A stretch of 41,269 nt of DNA, from contig CAJUTH010000033.1 of NCBI GenBank assembly GCA_910589275.1, positions 1 to 41,269 on the forward strand, in the 5' to 3' direction. The notes under the pieces are model-generated. The model was not told the DNA's origin and did no database searches. It worked only from the letters and a program-made list of their open reading frames with translations. The position numbers and the translations under genes are program-made. The stretch comes from an uncultured Dorea sp. GTDB taxonomy: Bacteria; Bacillota; Clostridia; Lachnospirales; Lachnospiraceae. Within the stretch, counting starts at the first letter, position 1. The number at the start of each line of letters is the position of its first letter. Shown here in pieces: positions 24,230 through 32,147 of the stretch.

Positions 24230-24688
24230 CTAATTATTACAACTCTTCGGCTTTTCCTTACCACACGCCGAAAGCTGCTTACTTTCTTCAACTAACGTAT
24301 CAAGTTTTATCTCGTCTACCGTCTGATTAATGCTCTCATTGATTCGTTTCCATACATATTTTGTCACACATCCGCCGGATGCGGAGCATTCCTCGCCGGA
24401 ACCATATCCGGAACAATCTACTGGCTCCAGACTTCCTTCCAGCGCCCGAAGCACATCCCCAACGGAGATCTCTCCCGCATCCTTCGCCAGCACATAACCT
24501 CCTCCGGCTCCCCGGATGCTCTTCACAAGCCCCGCCTTTTTTAACAGGGACATTAGCTGCTCCAAATACCGCTCCGACAGGTTCTGTCGCTGGGCAATGC
24601 AGCCAATCGACACCGGTTCTTTCTCACTGTATTGCGCTAGATCAATCAATGCACGCAAGCCATATCTTCCTTTGGTCGAAAGCTTCAA
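24230..24688 (-). CDS. IscR-like Rrf2-family transcriptional regulator with TTG start
   Basis: 152 residues. The N-terminal winged helix (MKLSTKGRYGLRAL, then RQNLSERYLEQLMSLL as recognition region) is typical of Rrf2. C92, C101 and C107 are arranged like the [2Fe-2S] ligands of IscR, so the protein probably senses Fe-S status. It leads the nifS-nifU-mnmA operon and most likely represses it when clusters are plentiful. The family start MKLSTKG is encoded from TTG at 24688 behind AAGGTGG, which would keep regulator levels low. A palindrome lies in its own leader. Confidence 0.92.
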   Translation of the reverse strand: MKLSTKGRYGLRALIDLAQYSEKEPVSIGCIAQRQNLSERYLEQLMSLLKKAGLVKSIRGAGGGYVLAKDAGEISVGDVLRALEGSLEPVDCSGYGSGEECSASGGCVTKYVWKRINESINQTVDEIKLDTLVEESKQLSACGKEKPKSCNN

Positions 24689-24711
24689 TTTCCCACCTTC
24701 TTTTCAAAATC

Positions 24712-24728
24712 CCTAGTAATTTACTAGG
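24712..24728. promoter_or_regulatory. Palindromic operator before the Rrf2 gene
   Basis: CCTAGTAA, one central base, then TTACTAGG: a perfect 17-base palindrome. It lies 15 bases downstream of the -10 hexamer and 24 bases before the TTG start, the expected place for an autorepressor. The CTAGTAA-type core resembles sites predicted for Clostridial IscR/Rrf2 regulators. Confidence 0.7.
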
Positions 24729-24742
24729 CTTTTTCTGTTAGT

Positions 24743-24771
24743 AGAATATCACCGCAATCCGGTTCTGTCAA
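24743..24771 (-). promoter_or_regulatory. Promoter of the Rrf2-nifS-nifU-mnmA operon
   Basis: TTGACA (24766-24771) and TATTCT (24743-24748) are exactly 17 bases apart on the minus strand. The palindrome at 24712-24728 covers the region just after the expected start. Confidence 0.8.
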
Positions 24772-24818
24772 GATAGTATTTTGAATAAATTATAAAGATA
24801 TCAATTAATGGAGACCGC

Positions 24819-26144
24819 ATGTCACAGAAAAATATTATAATCAAAGGCGCTTTTATACTTACTGTTACCGGTTTCGCCACAAGAATCATCGGTTTCTTTT
24901 ACCGTATTTTCTTAAGCAGAAGCTTTGGCGAGGAAGGCGTCGGCCTATACCAGCTAATATTTCCAGTTTACGCCCTTGGCTTTTCTCTTACCTGCGCCGG
25001 CATTCAGACCGCAATCTCCAGATGTGTTGCCGGAAAATCTGCAATAGGCAGGCATTCTCAGGCCAAACAGCTTCTATATGCAGGCATTGGGCTATCCTTA
25101 TGCCTTTCTGTCATTGCAATGATTTTTGTACAGCAGAATGCGGAATTTATTGCTGTTCATCTTTTATGCGAAGAGCGATGTTCCTCCCTATTGGTTGTAC
25201 TATCCTATGCCTTTCCCTTTGCCTCTCTTCATAGCTGCATCTGCGGATATTATATGGGATTAAAGCAGACAGAAATTCCGGCTCTCTCTCAGTTTTTGGA
25301 ACAGATTGTACGGGTTGCGGGAGTATACCTATTATTTCTCTTGTTTACCTCCGAAAGAAATCCTCCGGGAATACTTGTGGCGGCAGCCGGACTTACCATC
25401 GGAGAGATTGCTTCCGCCAGTTTCTGCGTCTACATGCTGCGATGCAGGCAGAAAATTTTCTGTCCGCCCGCAAAAATTTCTGGTCAGCCCATACATAAGG
25501 CTCTCAGGATGCTGCTTGGACTCTCGGTCCCTTTAACTGCCAATCGCATCCTGCTTAATATACTGCAGAGTATTGAAGCTGTCTCTATTCCAATCCAGCT
25601 TCGTAACTATGGTATGGATACCAGCCATTCCCTTGGCATGTACGGAGTTTTAACCGGAATGGCTCTGCCCTGCGTCATGTTTCCTTCCGCTATCACCAAT
25701 TCCATCGCCTCCATGATGCTTCCCGCTATCGCTGAACTTCAGGCTGCAGACAGCAGACAGCAAATGAGCCGGCTGGTTAAGAAAGCCGCCAGCGGATGCT
25801 TTCTTTTAGGAAGTCTCTGCTGCGCCGGGCTGCTTATCACAGGCCAATTTATCGGCAGCTTCGTTTTTCACAGCAGCATGGCGGGTAACTTTATCATTAC
25901 GCTGGCTTGGATCTGCCCATTCCTTTATACAAACAGCAATTTGATCAGCATTATAAACGGACTCGGAAAAACCAGCCAGTCCTTACTGTTCAACACTGTC
26001 AGCCTTACTGTCCGGATTCTCAGCGTGTTTTTATGCATTCCTTTTTTCGGTATCAATGGATATCTCTGGGGCCTTCTTGCTTCTCAATTGATTCTGTTCC
26101 TTCTTTGTATTTATTATTTAACCAAAAAAAGCCACATCTTATAA
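24819..26144 (+). CDS. SpoVB-like polysaccharide/lipid flippase (MOP superfamily)
   Basis: 441 residues with 12 or more membrane helices. The start (KGAFILTVTGFATRIIGFFYRIFLSRSFGEEGVGLYQL) is diagnostic of the SpoVB/MurJ branch. SpoVB flips lipid-linked precursors during spore cortex formation; related copies act in vegetative wall synthesis. It is somewhat shorter than Bacillus SpoVB (about 518). It is the only plus-strand gene and diverges from the Rrf2 operon. GGAGA four bases before the ATG. Its stop codon lies in the loop of the terminator of the convergent gene. Confidence 0.85.
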   Translation: MSQKNIIIKGAFILTVTGFATRIIGFFYRIFLSRSFGEEGVGLYQLIFPVYALGFSLTCAGIQTAISRCVAGKSAIGRHSQAKQLLYAGIGLSLCLSVIAMIFVQQNAEFIAVHLLCEERCSSLLVVLSYAFPFASLHSCICGYYMGLKQTEIPALSQFLEQIVRVAGVYLLFLLFTSERNPPGILVAAAGLTIGEIASASFCVYMLRCRQKIFCPPAKISGQPIHKALRMLLGLSVPLTANRILLNILQSIEAVSIPIQLRNYGMDTSHSLGMYGVLTGMALPCVMFPSAITNSIASMMLPAIAELQAADSRQQMSRLVKKAASGCFLLGSLCCAGLLITGQFIGSFVFHSSMAGNFIITLAWICPFLYTNSNLISIINGLGKTSQSLLFNTVSLTVRILSVFLCIPFFGINGYLWGLLASQLILFLLCIYYLTKKSHIL

Positions 26145-26154
26145 CCGATGTGAC
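26124..26154 (-). terminator. Terminator of the xerD-like gene, embedded in the spoVB-like 3' end
   Basis: GCCACATC (26131-26138) and GATGTGAC (26147-26154) pair over 8 bp with one G-U around an 8-base loop. Seven T residues follow in the minus direction. In the plus direction the T tract is poor, so it mainly serves the minus-strand unit. Confidence 0.85.
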
Positions 26155-26225
26155 TTGCTCTTGATCATATGCCTTTTACTCCCGCCGATGCCGCTGTCAT
26201 CCAAATGACAGGAAAATACAAAAGA

Positions 26226-26963
26226 TTAAGAATGCCTCAGCATGCTTGGCGTAATCGTGCCTTTAATTCCTGCCTTCGCGGCGTAACCTTTGAGAATCTT
26301 CCAGAACCCCTGCCGGCTCATCTTTTTTCCGGATATGTTCGGAAAGAGCACATCCGACTCTGTTCCTTTCAGAAGCTTATCGCGGCCATTCTTCAAATAA
26401 GCCCGCATAGCTTTCTGCGACTGTCTGTCCAGCGGATAGGCATTCTGATTCCCGTCAAAATGACACTGCAGATATCCAAGTTCCATATTGATGTCGCCCA
26501 CTTTAAGGCTGACAAGTTCCTCTACCATAATTCCGGTAGAATAAAGCAGTTCAATCATAGCCTTGTCCCTGAGAAGCTTCGGTGTTTTTCCTGTAGGAAC
26601 TGCCAAAACCTTTTTTACATCCTCCTTAGACGCGCTCTTAGGCGCATGCCTTTCAATCTTTGGACTTGCCAAAGTCTCAGACGCATCCTCAGATATAATC
26701 CCTTGCTTCTTCAGATATTGAAAGAATCCTTTTATGGACGCTACATTTCTTGAAATGGTAGTATTGGTCAGCCCTTGTTTTTCCATATATAGCATATAGG
26801 AATTCAAATTGGTAACCGTAATCTTTTCAATACTCGTAACCTCCTGTGAACCAAGAAATCTCACAAGCTTCATCAAATCGCGACGGTATGCCATCTCTGT
26901 GTTTACAGAAATCTTCTTTTCTCTTTTTAAATATTCTACATAATCTAATACTTTATTTTCCAT
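26226..26963 (-). CDS. Truncated, probably inactive XerD-like tyrosine recombinase
   Basis: 245 residues from the ATG at 26963 behind AGGAG. The N-terminal SAM-like DNA-binding domain (about 3-90) and most of the catalytic domain are recognisable as XerD. The usual length is about 295, and the frame ends at a TAA directly after LRHS (242-245), so the second catalytic His and the nucleophilic Tyr are missing. Other active-site residues are also changed: the first Arg is M146 (STGIMVEEL), the GKG lysine region reads DGNQNAYPL, and the His of HxxR is S240 with R243 kept. No continuation was seen in other frames downstream. It follows spoIIM by 50 bases, the ancestral xerD position. A DNA-binding but non-cutting role, or slow decay, are both possible. 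Confidence 0.85.
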   Translation of the reverse strand: MENKVLDYVEYLKREKKISVNTEMAYRRDLMKLVRFLGSQEVTSIEKITVTNLNSYMLYMEKQGLTNTTISRNVASIKGFFQYLKKQGIISEDASETLASPKIERHAPKSASKEDVKKVLAVPTGKTPKLLRDKAMIELLYSTGIMVEELVSLKVGDINMELGYLQCHFDGNQNAYPLDRQSQKAMRAYLKNGRDKLLKGTESDVLFPNISGKKMSRQGFWKILKGYAAKAGIKGTITPSMLRHS

Positions 26964-27013
26964 AATCCTATCTCCTACTATAATATAGATTACAAGTACA
27001 AATGCGGTAAAAA

Positions 27014-27550
27014 TCAAAACATTTTAAGAATTATTTTTACCAAAACTGGACTCATATAACATTCTAACGCAACTCCTATACAAATAGCAAGAAAAACTGC
27101 AATAGTTTTTTGAAAATTCCAATTTATTTTCGGATAATAGTATAGACCCATTAAAAGAACCGCATATCCGGCCCCATAAAATACCGCCTGAGGCAAAAGA
27201 GCCGCAAGACACAGAACGATGCCTTTTATCCCCAGCCTCATTGCAGCCGAGGTAAATATCATTCCGCACAAAAAGCCCGTCCATATCAGGAAAGCCACTG
27301 CCGCCAGTTTTCGGACACGCTCCATGCCCAGAAGAAGAATACCAGACAGCGGCGCGATTCTTATCTTTATCAAATACCACAGATACGGTCCTCCCGTCAG
27401 TTCTGCCTGAACATACTGATTTAGAAAATAATCGTTAAAGATTCCGAGAGACGCGGCATAATCCTTCGAAATCAAATTTGTATACAAAATACCGCCAAGA
27501 AAACCGGCCATATAATACAATATCATGACTTTGCCGTAATTTTTTACCAC
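27014..27550 (-). CDS. spoIIM: Stage II sporulation protein M
   Basis: 178 residues, about five membrane helices, with the family pattern (GGILYTNL near the start and a FLIWTGFLCG stretch in the middle). SpoIIM is part of the SpoIID-SpoIIM-SpoIIP complex that remodels peptidoglycan so the mother cell can engulf the forespore. GTG start at 27550 with GAGGTG upstream. It sits between nudF and the xerD-like gene, the same order as in Bacillus. Confidence 0.88.
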   Translation of the reverse strand: MVKNYGKVMILYYMAGFLGGILYTNLISKDYAASLGIFNDYFLNQYVQAELTGGPYLWYLIKIRIAPLSGILLLGMERVRKLAAVAFLIWTGFLCGMIFTSAAMRLGIKGIVLCLAALLPQAVFYGAGYAVLLMGLYYYPKINWNFQKTIAVFLAICIGVALECYMSPVLVKIILKMF

Positions 27551-27604
27551 AATGTATTCACCTCGTACTGTCAGGATATTTCATTATATGCCCGGTATTA
27601 CAGA

Positions 27605-28153
27605 TTATTCTGCCTTTCGATTATATTTCGTATCATATGCCAAAAGAGCAGCTACAGTTTTTGAATCCTCAATCTCACCAGAAAAAATCTTTTCTTTCAA
27701 TTCTTCTATCGTATATGACTTTACATCAATATATTCGTCCTCATCCAAATGCTGTTTTGACGGGATCAGATTATGTGCTGCAAATATCTCAATCCGTTCG
27801 TTACAAAATGCAACGGTGGTCCTGAGGGTTATCATCCACTCTAGATTTTCTGAGCGATAGCCGGTCTCCTCTTCCAATTCCCTGGAGGCACACACAATTC
27901 CCTCTTCCTTCGGGTCGTCCAGCTTTCCTGCCGGAATCTCCAGCGTATACCGCTCCAGCGCATTTCGGTATTGGCGTACCATCAAAATCCTGCCCTCATC
28001 TGTTACCGGAACAACAGCCGCGGCGCCGTCATGATGAATATAATCCCATTTGGCGGTATTGCCGTTCTCAAACTCCATGGTATCGCAATACAAATCTATT
28101 ACCGCTCCCCTATGAACCAGTTCCCTTTTAATTCTTCTAACCTCTTCAGCCAT
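27605..28153 (-). CDS. nudF: ADP-ribose pyrophosphatase-type Nudix hydrolase
   Basis: 182 residues from the ATG at 28153, behind GGAGGAG. The Nudix box is at 76-99 (GKLDDPKEEG, then REL-EEE-TGY), with one extra residue between the first Gly and the first Glu compared with the textbook pattern. The N-terminal strands and AAAVVPV segment match the ADP-ribose-hydrolysing subfamily, which splits ADP-ribose into AMP and ribose 5-phosphate. It lies upstream of spoIIM. The rny terminator sits only about 40 bases before it and no clear promoter is visible between. Confidence 0.88.
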   Translation of the reverse strand: MAEEVRRIKRELVHRGAVIDLYCDTMEFENGNTAKWDYIHHDGAAAVVPVTDEGRILMVRQYRNALERYTLEIPAGKLDDPKEEGIVCASRELEEETGYRSENLEWMITLRTTVAFCNERIEIFAAHNLIPSKQHLDEDEYIDVKSYTIEELKEKIFSGEIEDSKTVAALLAYDTKYNRKAE

Positions 28154-28193
28154 TTCTTTCTCCTCCTTCTCTGTTACCATTTTTGAATGATTG

Positions 28194-28224
28194 AAAAAAG
28201 AACCGGATCAAAGACCCGGTTCTT
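28194..28224 (-). terminator. Terminator of rny
   Basis: AAGAACCGG (28198-28206) and CCGGTTCTT (28216-28224) are perfect 9-bp complements with a 9-base loop, followed by a T run in the minus direction. It lies between rny and nudF. Confidence 0.92.
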
Positions 28225-28248
28225 TCACATTTATCTTCTACATGGTAA

Positions 28249-29802
28249 TTATTTTGCGTAATCAGTAACCCTAGACTCACGGATTACATTCACCTTAATC
28301 TGTCCCGGATATTCCAGCTCGTATTCAATCTGCTTGGAAATATCTCTTGCCAGTAATACCATATCTGCGTCAGATACCTGCTCTGGAACTACCATAACTC
28401 GAATCTCTCTACCTGCCTGAATAGCAAAAGACTTATCAACACCCTTAAACTGATTGCTGATTTCTTCTAATTGTTTTAACCTGTTTGTGTATGTTTCGAT
28501 CGTTTCCCTTCTTGCACCCGGTCTAGCCGCCGATATCGTATCTGCAGCTTGAACAACGCATGCAATCAAGGTTTCCGGCTCCACATCGCCGTGATGTGAT
28601 TCAACCGCGTTGATAACAATCGCTGACTCCTTGTATTTTCTACAAAGATCAACGCCAATTTGGATATGCGATCCCTCTACATCGTGGTCAATAGATTTAC
28701 CAATATCGTGCAGGAGTCCCGCACGTTTAGCAAGACGCACGTCCAGTCCGATCTCGCCGGCCAAAAGACCCGCAAGCTGCGATACCTCAATAGAATGTTT
28801 CAGTGCATTCTGTCCGTAACTGGTTCGGAATTTCATACGTCCGAGAAGCTTGATCAATTCCGGATGAACCCCGTGAACGCCAACTTCCAGCGCAGCAGCT
28901 TCTCCCTCTTCACGGATAATAGCTTCTACTTCTTTCTGCGCCTTCTCTACCATCTCTTCAATTCTTGCGGGATGGATACGTCCGTCAACAATCAGCTTCT
29001 CCAGTGCAATCCTTGCAACCTCCCTGCGGATTGGATCAAATCCGGAAAGGACAACCGCTTCCGGGGTATCGTCAATAATCAATTCTACACCCGTCATCGT
29101 CTCCAAGGTACGGATATTCCGCCCTTCCCGTCCTATGATTCTTCCCTTCATCTCGTCGCTTGGAAGCTGCACAACCGAAATAGTGGTTTCGGCCACATGA
29201 TCTGCAGCGCATCTCTGGATAGCAGTTACGACATATTCCTTTGCCTTCTTGTCCGCCTCTTCCTTTGCCTGCGCTTCTAACTCTTTTATCATTTTTGCAG
29301 TATCATGTTTTACATCGTCTTCAACAGTTTTTAACAAATATTCTTTTGCTTGTTCGGAGGTTAGTCCTGAGATTCTTTCAAGTTCCTGTACTCTTTGTTT
29401 ACTCAGCGCTTCTACTTTCGTCTCACGCTGACGTAATTGCTCTTCCTTTGCTGTATATGCCGCTTCACGTCTTTCGATTGCATCCGACTTCTTATCTAAA
29501 GACTCTTCCTTGGATAACACTCTTTTTTCATAACGCTGTAACTCTGCTCTTCGTTCTTTTGTTTCTTTCTCGAGCTCATTCTTTGTCCTGATAGATTCTT
29601 CTTTAATTTCCAAGAGAGATTCCTTCTTTTTTGCCTCAGCCGTCTTAACTGCGTCATCAATAATCTCGCGCGCTTTGCTTTCCGCATTTCCAATCTTAGA
29701 CTCTGCATTCTTCCTCATATTGGAAACCGTCACGAAATGACTGACAATTGCCGCTGCAATAACGAATACTGCGGCCACAGCAATCACAATTCCATTTGGC
29801 AC
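28249..29802 (-). CDS. rny: Ribonuclease Y
   Basis: 517 residues, GTG start at 29802 seven bases after GGAGG. Domains in order: an N-terminal membrane anchor (about 4-24), a long charged coiled coil (about 30-195), a KH RNA-binding domain (GRIIGREGRNIRTLE and the following strand, about 205-270), and an HD phosphohydrolase domain with LLHDIGKSIDHD near residue 365. It initiates mRNA decay at the membrane. It has its own promoter and terminator. Confidence 0.97.
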   Translation of the reverse strand: MPNGIVIAVAAVFVIAAAIVSHFVTVSNMRKNAESKIGNAESKAREIIDDAVKTAEAKKKESLLEIKEESIRTKNELEKETKERRAELQRYEKRVLSKEESLDKKSDAIERREAAYTAKEEQLRQRETKVEALSKQRVQELERISGLTSEQAKEYLLKTVEDDVKHDTAKMIKELEAQAKEEADKKAKEYVVTAIQRCAADHVAETTISVVQLPSDEMKGRIIGREGRNIRTLETMTGVELIIDDTPEAVVLSGFDPIRREVARIALEKLIVDGRIHPARIEEMVEKAQKEVEAIIREEGEAAALEVGVHGVHPELIKLLGRMKFRTSYGQNALKHSIEVSQLAGLLAGEIGLDVRLAKRAGLLHDIGKSIDHDVEGSHIQIGVDLCRKYKESAIVINAVESHHGDVEPETLIACVVQAADTISAARPGARRETIETYTNRLKQLEEISNQFKGVDKSFAIQAGREIRVMVVPEQVSDADMVLLARDISKQIEYELEYPGQIKVNVIRESRVTDYAK

Positions 29803-29849
29803 AGGAGCACCTCCTTATTTAGTTTTCATTGTACAAATACAACATTTAA

Positions 29850-29878
29850 ATTTTATACTGTTTTAACAAATATGTCAA
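29850..29878 (-). promoter_or_regulatory. Promoter of rny
   Basis: TTGACA (29873-29878) and TAAAAT (29850-29855) are 17 bases apart on the minus strand. The -35 lies just after the stop codon of the chemoreceptor gene. Confidence 0.75.
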
Positions 29879-29883
29879 GCGTT

Positions 29884-31887
29884 CTACAAATCCTTTAATT
29901 GAAATCTTGAAACCAAATCTTTCAGCATATTAGCCTGGCCAGACAATTGCTCGCTGGCAGCGGCGCTTTTTTCTGCTGTAGACAGATTGGATTGTACAAC
30001 CTCCGAAATCCGGTCAATTCCACGAATAACCTCTTCTGTAGCGGATGCCTGCTCTGCAGAATACTCCGCAATTCCTTCAATCAGCTTATTTACCTCTTCT
30101 GCCTGAGCTACAACTGCCATCATAGATGCGGCTGTATCCTCCGCTACGCCGGTTCCCTCTTTTACAGCTTCCACCGTCTGATCAATCAAAACCGTCGTAT
30201 TCTTCGCCGCTTCTGAAGATTTGCCGGCAAGATTCCGTACCTCGTCAGCTACCACGGCAAATCCTTTTCCTGCCTCGCCTGCCCTTGCCGCCTCCACAGC
30301 AGCATTCAAAGCCAGAATATTCGTCTGGAATGCAATATCTTCAATCGTCTTAATAATGCTGTGAATCTCTGTAGACTTATTGCTGATCTTCTGGATAGCC
30401 GAATTCATATGCTGCATCTTATCATTGCTTTCCAAAATGCTGTTTCCCACTTCCTTAGAAATCTCGCTGGCCCTTTTTGCCCCCTGGGCAGTCTTTTGTA
30501 TTCCATTCGACACTTCCGTGATATGGGATGCCAGAAGCTCTACCGCATCATTCTGCTGTGCAGACCCCTGTGAAAGCGTCTGCGCGCCTTCCGAGACATA
30601 ACCTGCACCCTCCGAAACCTGTCCGGCTGCTACATTAATCTGTCCCATCGTATCATTGAAAGCGCTTGAAATAGCCTCCAGCGACCTCTTTATCTTTGCA
30701 AATTCACCCAGATATTCCTGCGTGAGATGGAAATTAAGATTTCCTTCTGCAATCTCCTGAAGCCTTTCTGAAATCTCATCTATATAGACTACATAATCCC
30801 TCAGCCGTTCTACCGTCTGACTGAAATTATCCGCCAGCTCTCCCAGCTCATCATTAGAGGAATGGCGGATTGTCTGGTCCAGTTCTCCTTCCGCAATCTT
30901 CGCCGCCACCTTATTCAGTTCAGCTACCGGCCTGCCTATAATCCTTCTAACCAGAATAATGATAAGAATCACTGCGATAATTACAGCCAAAACAGACACG
31001 GTTCCCATCATCCCGGTTAATGTAACCAGATCGCTGAGCACTTCTCCTTTGGACACATATGCTACTGCCATCCAGTCGCTTCCAGGCACCTGACTTACCT
31101 GTATGTATGTATCATCCTCATATAAGGAAAGTCCAAAAGACTTATTCTGAATCTGCTCGTTAGCGTAGGCATACATATCCCCGCTGAATTCACTCATAAC
31201 CCGTCCGGTCATATCCTTATCTCTGTGTCCGATAATCGTCCCCGTACGGTTATCTACAAGGAAAATACCTCCTGTCTTCTCAAGCTGAATATCCGCTACA
31301 ATATCAGATATAGAGTCCAAATATACATCTGCGGCGGCAACTCCGCGCGTTTCTCCGTTCGCACCTTTCAATATACCGGATGCTCCTACCACATAAGACT
31401 GGCTGTCCTCATCAAAATATACGTCTCCAAGAATAAAGTCCTCTGACGCAATACCGTCCTGATACCATGATTTTTCCAATGCATTAAAATCTGGCCCCGG
31501 TACAAACGACGCATGATATAAGGAACCGTCTGTTAACGCCACATACACTCCCGCAGGATATGCATCGTTCTGTTTTACTGTATGCTTGATATAATCCATC
31601 ATCTCCGGAATATCCATATCTTCATATTCAATTGCATCCCTCTGCATCTCCAGCATAGTCAGTGTTTTGTTCATCCACGCACTGGTCTCCTGAACCGCTT
31701 TGTCCGTAGTCTCCCCAAGCAGATTCTCGCTTTTCTCCAACAGTGCATCCGATACCCGGTTATAGACAATCAACAACAGCGCCGCTACCATTATCACAAT
31801 CGTTGCCATGATTGCCCCTACAAGCTTCTTCGCGATCCCGCGTTTTCCTTTTTTGATTTTCTTCCTTGTTTCATCCTTTGTTTTCAT
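29884..31887 (-). CDS. Methyl-accepting chemotaxis protein with a dCache sensor
   Basis: 667 residues from the ATG at 31887, eight bases after GGAG. One helix near residue 25-45, an extracellular sensor of about 240 residues with dCache features (WYQDGI, GVAAADVYLDSISDIV, DNRTGTIIGH), a second helix near 290-315, a HAMP domain, then the signalling coiled coil with the conserved hairpin tip (FQTNILALNAAVEAARAGEAGKGFAVVADEVRNLA). It should sense an extracellular small molecule, perhaps an amino acid or organic acid, and control CheA. No flagellar or che genes are in the window. Confidence 0.95.
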   Translation of the reverse strand: MKTKDETRKKIKKGKRGIAKKLVGAIMATIVIMVAALLLIVYNRVSDALLEKSENLLGETTDKAVQETSAWMNKTLTMLEMQRDAIEYEDMDIPEMMDYIKHTVKQNDAYPAGVYVALTDGSLYHASFVPGPDFNALEKSWYQDGIASEDFILGDVYFDEDSQSYVVGASGILKGANGETRGVAAADVYLDSISDIVADIQLEKTGGIFLVDNRTGTIIGHRDKDMTGRVMSEFSGDMYAYANEQIQNKSFGLSLYEDDTYIQVSQVPGSDWMAVAYVSKGEVLSDLVTLTGMMGTVSVLAVIIAVILIIILVRRIIGRPVAELNKVAAKIAEGELDQTIRHSSNDELGELADNFSQTVERLRDYVVYIDEISERLQEIAEGNLNFHLTQEYLGEFAKIKRSLEAISSAFNDTMGQINVAAGQVSEGAGYVSEGAQTLSQGSAQQNDAVELLASHITEVSNGIQKTAQGAKRASEISKEVGNSILESNDKMQHMNSAIQKISNKSTEIHSIIKTIEDIAFQTNILALNAAVEAARAGEAGKGFAVVADEVRNLAGKSSEAAKNTTVLIDQTVEAVKEGTGVAEDTAASMMAVVAQAEEVNKLIEGIAEYSAEQASATEEVIRGIDRISEVVQSNLSTAEKSAAASEQLSGQANMLKDLVSRFQLKDL

Positions 31888-31954
31888 GCTCATATCTCCT
31901 CAAATTAATATCTTTAAAACAAAAATGCACTTCCCACATCTTTGCGTTATAATA

Positions 31955-32007
31955 TTCCGACAGCCGCGGCTTATATTCTTCATGTGAAGCCGCACATCCT
32001 CCCGGAA
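31955..32007 (-). promoter_or_regulatory. Structured leader of the chemoreceptor mRNA
   Basis: Within the roughly 190-base leader, GCGGCTT (31966-31972) pairs with AAGCCGC (31987-31993) and the outer TTCCG (31955-31959) can pair with CGGAA (32003-32007). The fold does not match a riboswitch class that I recognise, including cyclic di-GMP types. Confidence 0.4.
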
Positions 32008-32077
32008 GGCTTAATAATACAGGAAACAACATCTCCCATATTATAAAAAGTATGGCATACAAGTATGTATATTCTAA

Positions 32078-32106
32078 ATTATAACCGATGACACCAAAAA
32101 AAACAA
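32078..32106 (-). promoter_or_regulatory. Probable promoter of the chemoreceptor gene
   Basis: TTGTTT (32101-32106) and a perfect TATAAT (32078-32083) are 17 bases apart on the minus strand. If used, it gives a leader of about 190 bases before the ATG at 31887. The -35 is weak. Confidence 0.5.
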
Positions 32107-32147
32107 TCACAGAAACTAACATAAACTGGAAAAAAAGTCAGAAAATG

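Noticed and set aside
26155..26225. Missing XerD C-terminus in another frame after the stop codon
   Set aside because: Reading the three minus-strand frames showed no His-containing FATHLL-like stretch or Tyr motif before the terminator, so it is not a simple frameshift.
31940..32030. Cyclic di-GMP riboswitch before the chemoreceptor, suggested by the GGDEF gene in the window
   Set aside because: The conserved GEMM core elements and tetraloop-receptor pattern are not present in order; only a short ACGCAAAG string matches.
31871..32122. Minus-strand frame of 83 codons with a hydrophobic start before the chemoreceptor
   Set aside because: No ribosome site, overlaps the chemoreceptor start, covers its predicted promoter and leader structure, and shows no family resemblance.
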